From JAZQQB01 sp045628865 (GTDB lineage: Bacteria > Bacillota > Clostridia > Lachnospirales > Lachnospiraceae): a stretch of 64,000 nucleotides of DNA. Numbering within the stretch: the stretch's first letter is position 1; every line of letters starts with the position of its first letter. This document shows, one piece after another, positions 27,155 to 33,521 of the stretch. The translations under genes were made by a program, and so were the position numbers. The notes under the pieces were generated by a model that had not been told where the DNA came from, did not search any database, and worked only from the letters and a program-made list of their open reading frames with translations. The DNA is taken from NCBI GenBank assembly GCA_045628865.1, contig JAZQQB010000009.1:24340-88339 (forward strand), in the 5' to 3' direction.

Positions 27155-27464
27155 GGTAATACTCCTAAATATAATATCATCATCACATATGAATAAAAGT
27201 GCATCAATATAATTATAGTACTATGGTACTATATATGCAAGAGTTTAAAAAATGATAAGAAAAATACAGAATAAAAAATATAATTGCTTCGGATTTCTTT
27301 TTGACAAATTTCGTGAAAAGTATTGAAGAAAATATGAAAATCTTGTATATTAACTAAGAATGTATACATGTGTACTATTTTGTATACAATTTGTTTTTAC
27401 TGTTTTTTTTCTTAGTAATATTAAGAAAAAATGGATGTGTAAGTCTTTATGTTGGAGGTTTTTT
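27155..27464. promoter_or_regulatory. 310-bp divergent intergenic region with hydratase promoter
   Basis: It separates the minus-strand PH-domain gene from the plus-strand hydratase. For the hydratase I see TTGAAG (27323-27328) and TATATT (27346-27351) with 17-base spacing, giving a start near 27358, followed at once by the GTATAC palindromes at 27360-27389. A TTGACA at 27301-27306 has no convincing -10. The remainder is AT-rich and holds no frame I can support. Confidence 0.5.
27360..27389. promoter_or_regulatory. Candidate GntR-family operator cluster upstream of the hydratase
   Basis: Three GTNNAC palindromes are packed together: ATGTATACAT (27360-27369), ATGTGTACTA (27368-27377) and a perfect TTGTATACAA (27380-27389). 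FadR-type GntR regulators typically bind TNGTNNACNA. The same perfect 10-mer occurs before the ispE-gntR operon at 46221-46230. Its place just after the predicted transcription start suits repression. Confidence 0.5.
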
Positions 27465-29753
27465 ATGATTAATTTACTAGAAGGTGGAGCATATCTGTTA
27501 AATGGAACAGAGATCGTTCCAGATGGAGTTGACGCCCAGGCTTTGGTGAAATCAAAGACAGGCATGGATGTAACAAAAGAAGAAGCTGCAAAGAATACTA
27601 TTGCATATGGTATTTTGACAGATCATAATACTTCTGGCAATGATAAGAAGTTGAAGATTAAATTTGATAAATTAACTTCTCACGATATCACTTTCGTAGG
27701 TATCATTCAGACCGCCAGAGCTTCAGGACTTGAGAAGTTCCCTATTCCTTATGTTTTGACAAACTGTCATAACTCTCTTTGTGCAGTTGGTGGAACAATC
27801 AATGAAGATGACCATATGTTTGGTCTTTCATGTGCTAAGAAATATGGTGGAATGTATGTACCACCTCATCAGGCAGTTATTCATCAGTTTGCAAGAGAAA
27901 TGCTTGCTGGTGGTGGAAAGATGATCTTAGGTTCAGATTCTCATACTCGTTATGGTGCACTTGGTACTATGGCTATGGGTGAAGGTGGACCAGAGCTTGT
28001 AAAACAGTTACTTTCTCAGACATATGATATCAATATGCCAGGTGTTGTTGCTGTATATATGACAGGAGAACCTGTAAAGGGCGTAGGTCCTCAGGACGTT
28101 GCTCTTGCTATTATTGGTGCGGTATTTAAGAATGGCTATGTAAAGAATAAAGTAATGGAATTCGTAGGACCAGGTGTATCTAGTTTATCTGCTGATTTCC
28201 GTATCGGTATCGATGTAATGACAACTGAAACAACCTGTTTATCATCTATCTGGAGAACAGACGATGAAATCAAAGATTTTTATGAAACACATTACCGTGG
28301 AAATGAATACAAAGAATTAAACCCAGGTGCAGTGGCATATTATGATGGTGTGATCGAAGTGGATCTTTCTAAGGTTAGACCTATGATCGCTATGCCATTC
28401 CATCCAAGTAATACATATACCATTGAAGAAGTAAACAAGAATTTAATGGATATTTTAGATGAATGTGAAAAGAGAGCACTTGTATCATTAGATGGAGCTG
28501 TAGATTTCACATTAAAGAATAAAGTAAAAAATGGTAAATTATATGTAGATCAGGGTATCATTGCAGGATGTGCAGGTGGTGGATTTGAAAATATCTGTGC
28601 AGCAGCTGATATCTTAGACGGAACAAGTATTGGTGCTGATGACTTTACATTAAGTGTATATCCAGCTTCTATGCCTGTTTATATGGAACTTGTACGTAAT
28701 GGTTGCGCAGCTAAGATCATGCAGACAGGTGCTATTATGAAAACAGCATTCTGTGGTCCATTTTTTGGTGCTGGTGATACACCTGCTAACAATGCATTTT
28801 CTATCCGTCATTCAACACGTAACTTCCCTAACCGTGAAGGTTCTAAGTTACAGAGTGGTCAGATTGCTTCCGTTGCTTTAATGGATGCTCGTTCAATTGC
28901 AGCAACAGCAGCAAACAAAGGATATTTAACACCAGCTACAGATATTGAAACTCCAATCGGTAAATACAAATATTTCTTCGACAAGAAGATTTATGAGAAC
29001 CGTGTATTTGATTCTAAGGGTGTTGCAGATCCTGAAACAGAAATTAAGTTTGGTCCTAATATCAAAGACTGGCCAGCAATGGTAGCTTTGACAGATAACT
29101 TATTATTAAAGGTTGTATCTGAAATCCATGACCCAGTTACAACAACAGATGAATTGATTCCTTCAGGAGAAACTTCTTCTTACAGATCAAATCCACTTGG
29201 TCTTGCAGAATTTACTTTATCAAGAAAAGATCCAGCATACGTTGGTCTTGCAAAAGAAGTACAGAAAGCTGAAAAAGCTCGTGAAGATGGATCATGTCCA
29301 TGCGAAGCAAATGAAGAAGTTAAGGCTGTATGGAATGTGATGAAGGAAATTACACCAGATGCCGATTCTAAGAATACAGGTATTGGTTCAACAATCTTTG
29401 CTGTAAAACCAGGTGATGGTTCTGCTCGTGAGCAGGCTGCAAGTTGCCAGAAGGTACTTGGTGGCTGGGCTAATATTGCCAATGAATATGCAACAAAGAG
29501 ATACCGTTCAAACTTGATCAACTGGGGTATGCTTCCATTTATCATAAAAGAAGGCGAATTACCATTTAAGAATCTTGATTATTTATTTGTTCCTGGAATC
29601 CGTAAGGCAATTGAGGAGAAGACAGAAGAAATTACTGCTTATGTTGTTTCAGATGGTAAAAAGACACCATTTACATTAACAGTAGGTGAGTTAACAGATG
29701 AAGAAAGAGAAATCATCCTAAAGGGATGTTTGATCAACTACAATAGAATCTAG
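27465..29753 (+). CDS. Aconitase-family hydratase
   Basis: A 762-residue member of the aconitase/isopropylmalate isomerase superfamily, of the type usually labelled just 'hydratase'. ATG 27465 with GGAGG (27454-27458) is chosen; the frame extends upstream to 27360 across the promoter and operator, which is not coding. Seen: TNCHNSLCAVGG, GSDSHTRYGALGTMAMGEGGPE, AGCAGGGFENICAA (Cys 369), AFCGPFFGAGD (Cys 430) and HSTRNFPNREGS. The superfamily normally binds a 4Fe-4S cluster with three Cys; the third position (433) is Phe here. Substrate unknown, a hydroxy-acid is expected. It stands alone between a candidate GntR operator and a terminator. Confidence 0.85.
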   Translation: MINLLEGGAYLLNGTEIVPDGVDAQALVKSKTGMDVTKEEAAKNTIAYGILTDHNTSGNDKKLKIKFDKLTSHDITFVGIIQTARASGLEKFPIPYVLTNCHNSLCAVGGTINEDDHMFGLSCAKKYGGMYVPPHQAVIHQFAREMLAGGGKMILGSDSHTRYGALGTMAMGEGGPELVKQLLSQTYDINMPGVVAVYMTGEPVKGVGPQDVALAIIGAVFKNGYVKNKVMEFVGPGVSSLSADFRIGIDVMTTETTCLSSIWRTDDEIKDFYETHYRGNEYKELNPGAVAYYDGVIEVDLSKVRPMIAMPFHPSNTYTIEEVNKNLMDILDECEKRALVSLDGAVDFTLKNKVKNGKLYVDQGIIAGCAGGGFENICAAADILDGTSIGADDFTLSVYPASMPVYMELVRNGCAAKIMQTGAIMKTAFCGPFFGAGDTPANNAFSIRHSTRNFPNREGSKLQSGQIASVALMDARSIAATAANKGYLTPATDIETPIGKYKYFFDKKIYENRVFDSKGVADPETEIKFGPNIKDWPAMVALTDNLLLKVVSEIHDPVTTTDELIPSGETSSYRSNPLGLAEFTLSRKDPAYVGLAKEVQKAEKAREDGSCPCEANEEVKAVWNVMKEITPDADSKNTGIGSTIFAVKPGDGSAREQAASCQKVLGGWANIANEYATKRYRSNLINWGMLPFIIKEGELPFKNLDYLFVPGIRKAIEEKTEEITAYVVSDGKKTPFTLTVGELTDEEREIILKGCLINYNRI

Positions 29754-29758
29754 TATCT

Positions 29759-29790
29759 AATAGGCTACGCATTTAGCGTAGCCTATTTTT
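29759..29790 (+). terminator. Terminator of the hydratase gene
   Basis: AATAGGCTACGC (29759-29770), ATTTA loop, GCGTAGCCTATTTTT. Perfect stem with T tract. Confidence 0.95.
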
Positions 29791-29846
29791 AACAGGAAAC
29801 ATTGTGTATCTCATGAAGTTTCCTGCCGACCTTTGATGGTTTTATG

Positions 29847-29875
29847 TTGACTGTAGGACAAAAGTACTATATAAT
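29847..29875 (+). promoter_or_regulatory. Sigma-A-type promoter of the REC-GGDEF gene
   Basis: TTGACT (29847-29852), 17-base spacer, TATAAT (29870-29875). The transcript would have a leader of ~110 bases before the ATG at 29994. Confidence 0.7.
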
Positions 29876-29993
29876 AAAAGACGTTCGTGGGGAACAAAAA
29901 GACAAAAAATTGAAAGACAAAAAACTAAATAGTAGCAGCAAAAAGTAGTATTCATGAGAACATGTTTGGGGAAACATGCAGGGAGCGGTTATA

Positions 29994-30905
29994 ATGAAAA
30001 AGAAGGTTATTTTGACAGTGGATGATAATGCTGTCAGCTGCAGACTTATTGAGCGTTTTTTCAGTCGGGCGTATGATGTAATGAAAACATATTCTGGATA
30101 TGAAGCATTACAGATTTTGAAAGAGAAAACGGTTGATTTGATTCTTTTGGACGTTGATATGCCAAAAATGAATGGGTTTGAGGTGATGGAAAGGTTAAAG
30201 CTGGATACGAAAACAGCTGGGATACCAGTGATTTTTTTGACAGGACTTGAGGACAAGAATGAGGAACTAAGGGGACTTAGAATGGGTGCTGTCGATTATA
30301 TTCAGAAACCATTTTATCCAGAAATTCTGATGCAAAGAATTGAGAGTGCGATTAAGCAAAGTGAGAGCCAGAAGAATCTGTATGATTTTGTACAGATGAA
30401 AATTGAAGAGGTAGAGAATTTTAGGAGATTGGCTTACTTGGATCCGTTAACAGAGCTTTGGAACCGTCATTATTTTGAAAATCAAGTAGATATATATCTG
30501 CAGGAAAGAAATCCTAGTGGCTATTTTTTGATTTTGGATGTAGATAATTTTAAAAACATCAATGATAAATATGGACATATTGAGGGTGATAAGGTACTTA
30601 TGGAACTTGCAGAGATCTTACGTAGGGCAGAAACTGGCAGTGTTTTGACTGCACGGTTAGCAGGGGATGAATTTGTTCTTTTTATTAAGGATATAGATGA
30701 CGAAAGCTATGCGAAAATAGTGGCAGATTCGGTGTTGATGGAGATTGCTTCCATTAGTGGTAAACATCAGATGCATGTTACAGCATCCATTGGCATAGCT
30801 AGAGTTACTACAATGGATAAATCGTTTGTTCAGCTTTATGGAAAAGCAGATAAGGCTTTGTATCAGGCAAAGGAATCTGGAAAGGGTATCTACCATGTAG
30901 CATAA
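29994..30905 (+). CDS. Response regulator diguanylate cyclase (REC-GGDEF)
   Basis: 303 residues. A receiver domain (TVDDNAVSC; Asp in ILLDVDMPKMNG; Lys in YIQKPFYP) joins through a short coiled helix to a GGDEF domain (YLDPLTELWNRHYFEN; DKYGHIEGDKVL; active-site loop AGDEF). It should make cyclic di-GMP when phosphorylated; the Gly-to-Ala change in the first loop position is common in active enzymes. No RxxD inhibitory site is seen five residues before AGDEF. ATG 29994 has AGGGAG 7 bases upstream; an in-frame ATG at 29976 has none. No kinase is adjacent. Confidence 0.9.
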   Translation: MKKKVILTVDDNAVSCRLIERFFSRAYDVMKTYSGYEALQILKEKTVDLILLDVDMPKMNGFEVMERLKLDTKTAGIPVIFLTGLEDKNEELRGLRMGAVDYIQKPFYPEILMQRIESAIKQSESQKNLYDFVQMKIEEVENFRRLAYLDPLTELWNRHYFENQVDIYLQERNPSGYFLILDVDNFKNINDKYGHIEGDKVLMELAEILRRAETGSVLTARLAGDEFVLFIKDIDDESYAKIVADSVLMEIASISGKHQMHVTASIGIARVTTMDKSFVQLYGKADKALYQAKESGKGIYHVA

Positions 30906-30961
30906 ATCGAATGACTGCACGTATAAGTATGAACGAATATATGTGAATTGTAAGAATTGTA

Positions 30962-30989
30962 TAAATATTTCTATTTGCACTTCCGATAT
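30962..30989 (+). promoter_or_regulatory. Sigma-D (FliA/SigD)-type promoter
   Basis: TAAA (30962-30965), 16 bases, TCCGATAT (30982-30989). The B. subtilis sigma-D consensus is TAAA-N14-16-GCCGATAT, so only one base differs. It would drive the gene at 31127 through a short leader carrying a strong terminator-like hairpin, or a short RNA ending there. Confidence 0.6.
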
Positions 30990-31044
30990 AGTAGTTGCAC
31001 GAGATCTACTGGCCAGTAGTCTTGTCGAATCGAAGTGACCATGG

Positions 31045-31090
31045 AAGGTCTTTTGAAAAAAATTTTTTCAAAAGACCTTTTTTGTTTTTT
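31045..31090 (+). terminator. Long palindromic terminator between the cyclase and the calcium-binding-type gene
   Basis: A 35-bp perfect palindrome (31045-31079; AAGGTCTTTTG at its left end, CAAAAGACCTT at its right) is followed by more than ten Ts with one G. It ends the REC-GGDEF transcript. It also lies between the sigma-D-type promoter (30962-30989) and the next gene. Confidence 0.9.
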
Positions 31091-31126
31091 TGAAACCGAC
31101 AGGCACAATGTAGAATCGAGGTAAAA

Positions 31127-32206
31127 ATGAAAATTGAATCTAGTAATGTATCAATGTATGCACAAAGAACGTATGAAGCGGAACGAACTGTAAATACTAC
31201 TTTTGAAACACAAATTTTGAAGGCGGATGTCATGATTGGAAAGGACAAGGAGGAACAGACCTTTGCTGATATGATCAATGGATCGGAAGCAGTTGAAAAA
31301 GGAGATATTTTCCAAAAAGAAAAAATGGAAAACTCTTTGGTTCCAGCTTCTGAACGCATTTCGAAACAGGCTGAAAAAGCAAGTTATCAAACGATACGAC
31401 ATAGATGTATTCTGTATTTGTTACAGATTCTGTGCAATGGAAAGAAAGTGCAGCATGACAAATTTGAGGATATGATGCAGCAAATGAACCAGGGTAGTAC
31501 GCAGGAATTAACCAATGTGACACTTATGCAACCCATGAAGGAATTGAAGTTGAATCTGAAACAACAGGAATATTATTACGAAGCAGAAAAGACAAATTTT
31601 CAATCGAAAGGAGTTGTAAGAACTGCTGATGGAAGAGAATTTGGATTCAACATGGATGTTAGTATGAGTCGGGAGTTTGCTTCTTATTCGGAATTTACCC
31701 AGGAAATAACCAATTTTATCGATCCGTTGGTGATTAATTTAGATGGAAACATAGCGGGAATGTCTGATCAGAAGTTTATGTTTGATATAGATGCTGATGG
31801 AACCCTCGATCGAGTTTCGATGTTGGATACAGGAAGTGGTTTTTTAGCACTTGATCGAAATCATGATGGTGTGATTAATGATGGCTCAGAACTTTTTGGA
31901 ACTACTTCTGGAGACGGATTTCAAGATTTAGCAGCCTATGATGAGGATGGGAATGGCTGGATTGATGAAGGAGATTCAATTTTTGAAAAATTAATGATTT
32001 GGACAAAGGACGAGTCAGGAAATGATGAATTGTATAGTTTAAAAAGGGCTGGAGTTGGAGCAATTTGTCTTAAAAAAGCAGAAACAGATTTTTCATTAAC
32101 GAGTATCAAAAATAATCAATTAAACGGTAAGGTTCGTTCCACAGGCATTTTTCTATATGAAAATGGTAATGTAGGTAGTTTACAACATTTAGATGTTGCG
32201 ACCTGA
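31127..32206 (+). CDS. Protein with EF-hand-like calcium-binding repeats, unknown function
   Basis: 359 residues, no signal peptide or membrane helix seen. The N-terminal ~170 residues are polar. The C-terminal half has several Asp-rich loops of the DxDxDGxxD type: DIDADGTLDRV, LDRNHDGVINDGSELFG, YDEDGNGWIDEGD. These are followed by IWTKDESGND and a conserved end, TGIFLYENGNVGSLQHLD. Such proteins recur in clostridia and are usually annotated as VCBS or calcium-binding. RBS GAGGT. A sigma-D-type promoter upstream links it to motility or surface functions (inference). Confidence 0.65.
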   Translation: MKIESSNVSMYAQRTYEAERTVNTTFETQILKADVMIGKDKEEQTFADMINGSEAVEKGDIFQKEKMENSLVPASERISKQAEKASYQTIRHRCILYLLQILCNGKKVQHDKFEDMMQQMNQGSTQELTNVTLMQPMKELKLNLKQQEYYYEAEKTNFQSKGVVRTADGREFGFNMDVSMSREFASYSEFTQEITNFIDPLVINLDGNIAGMSDQKFMFDIDADGTLDRVSMLDTGSGFLALDRNHDGVINDGSELFGTTSGDGFQDLAAYDEDGNGWIDEGDSIFEKLMIWTKDESGNDELYSLKRAGVGAICLKKAETDFSLTSIKNNQLNGKVRSTGIFLYENGNVGSLQHLDVAT

Positions 32207-32216
32207 TTCGTTACAT

Positions 32217-32245
32217 GCATAATTTCTAAAAATATGGAAATGCTG
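32217..32245 (+). promoter_or_regulatory. Sigma-F-type forespore promoter
   Basis: GCATA (32217-32221), 14 bases, GGAAATGCTG (32236-32245). The B. subtilis sigma-F consensus is GYATA-N14-16-GGNNANAHTR; only one constrained position deviates. It lies 57 bases upstream of the SpoIIQ-like gene, and spoIIQ is a known sigma-F target. Confidence 0.6.
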
Positions 32246-32301
32246 ATTGTAGCAATAAAACTATCAGCAAAGACATATATCAGAATAAACGGAGGTTATG
32301 C

Positions 32302-33264
32302 ATGAAAGAGGAACATGATTTAAAAGAACTGAATAAAGGAAAAAAGAAAATACAAGAAAAAAAGTCAAGCGATCGAAGCAGAATCAAAACGGAAAAGGTT
32401 ATTATGTTAGCATCATCAGTGATGCTTTTATCAGGATTGACTGCAACGGGAATTTATTTTAAGGCCAATGAAAAGCCTGCGGAGCAATTGAAAATCGATC
32501 TGTCTGGTATGGAAGAAAATATTGATCAAAAAGCAACTGAGATTTTGCAGGGAGAAACAGTAGAAAATCCAATGAATATTGCAAATTCAGATCTTGATTA
32601 TGATCCAGAGTGGAAAGAAGATGCAGGTATTTCTAATGAGGAATTGAAAACAGATCTAGTATCAGGAACTGCAATTGCTCAGACCCATGTGGAGGATATT
32701 GAGGCGCAGTTAGATGATTTTCTGAATCCAGTAGAAAGTGAAGATAGCAGTACGGAGAGTGAAGCACAGGAGCAACTGGATATTGTTCTGGAAGATACAG
32801 AAAGTGATAGTACTGTATCAGCGAAAGCATACGAAACTGCTGAGTTGAGTTTCTCTGAAGAAGATACCCTTGCATGGCCAATTGTTGGAACAGTTTTAAT
32901 GGATTATAGTATGGATGCAACGGTTTATTATAAAACGCTAGATCAGTATCGGTATCAGCCTGGTATGGTGATTGGTGCCAATAAGGGAGAAACTATAACA
33001 GCTGCAGCAACATGTCAGGTGACAGAGATTGATGTGGATCCAGTGCTTGGAAATACGGTTAAAATGAATTTGGGTGGTGGCTATGAGTTGCTTTATGGTC
33101 AGTTAGAGAATATTAAAGTGGCAGAAGGAGATATTTTGCATGCAGGAGATATTGTTGGAGCAGTAGCAGACCCGACAAAGTATTATAGTGTAGAAGGAAC
33201 TAATTTGTTTATTGAAGTCACTAAGGATGGGGTACCAGTAAATCCGATGACATTGCTTCCTTGA
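32302..33264 (+). CDS. spoIIQ: SpoIIQ-like membrane protein with degenerate M23 (LytM) domain
   Basis: 320 residues: short basic cytoplasmic N-terminus, one membrane helix (VIMLASSVMLLSGLTATGIYF), ~110-residue acidic linker, and a C-terminal LytM fold (WPIVGTVLMDYS; GANKGETITAAATCQV; GGGYELLYGQLENI; GTNLFIEVTKDGVPVNP). The zinc ligands of active M23 peptidases (HxxxD and HxH) are absent: the last motif reads NLFIE rather than HLHFE. B. subtilis SpoIIQ is likewise a non-catalytic LytM protein that pairs with SpoIIIAH across the forespore membranes. The sigma-F-type promoter upstream supports the call. RBS GGAGG. Confidence 0.72.
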   Translation: MKEEHDLKELNKGKKKIQEKKSSDRSRIKTEKVIMLASSVMLLSGLTATGIYFKANEKPAEQLKIDLSGMEENIDQKATEILQGETVENPMNIANSDLDYDPEWKEDAGISNEELKTDLVSGTAIAQTHVEDIEAQLDDFLNPVESEDSSTESEAQEQLDIVLEDTESDSTVSAKAYETAELSFSEEDTLAWPIVGTVLMDYSMDATVYYKTLDQYRYQPGMVIGANKGETITAAATCQVTEIDVDPVLGNTVKMNLGGGYELLYGQLENIKVAEGDILHAGDIVGAVADPTKYYSVEGTNLFIEVTKDGVPVNPMTLLP

Positions 33265-33282
33265 AATATGGATTTTTTAATG

Positions 33283-33320
33283 TGCCACTGGGACAAAGAT
33301 TTTGTCCCGGTGGTATTTTT
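33283..33320 (+). terminator. Terminator after the SpoIIQ-like gene
   Basis: GCCACTGGGACAAA pairs with TTTGTCCCGGTGGT (one G-U) and is followed by ATTTTT. Confidence 0.9.
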
Positions 33321-33521
33321 CATTTAACAGGAAATTCCTCAGATCTCCTGTTATAAAAAAGCTCCGCAAAGATCATAATGTTAAAATCGTGCGCATAAAT
33401 ATTGTGTATTAGTCATGAATATGATATTTTTTAAAGACTAAATTTGGTATCTTCTGTGTATGGAAAAAAAGAACAGCCATGTATGCGGAATGCATGGAAC
33501 CACAATGAAGGGATGAATGCT

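Noticed and set aside
27360..27464. N-terminal extension of the hydratase (35 residues rich in Phe, Cys, Lys)
   Set aside because: It covers the predicted start site and GTATAC palindromes, and the ATG at 27465 has a GGAGG site and the normal family N-terminus.
29867..30256. 129-codon minus-strand frame across the REC-GGDEF gene start
   Set aside because: It overlaps a conserved receiver domain and promoter and shows no family features.
30906..31044. Cyclic di-GMP riboswitch near the GGDEF gene
   Set aside because: The GEMM-type conserved core is absent; only a CTACTGGCCAGTAG palindrome and the sigma-D-type promoter stand out.
31127..32206. Dockerin domain in the calcium-binding-type protein
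   Set aside because: The Asp-rich loops do not come as the paired 22-residue dockerin repeats and there is no signal peptide.
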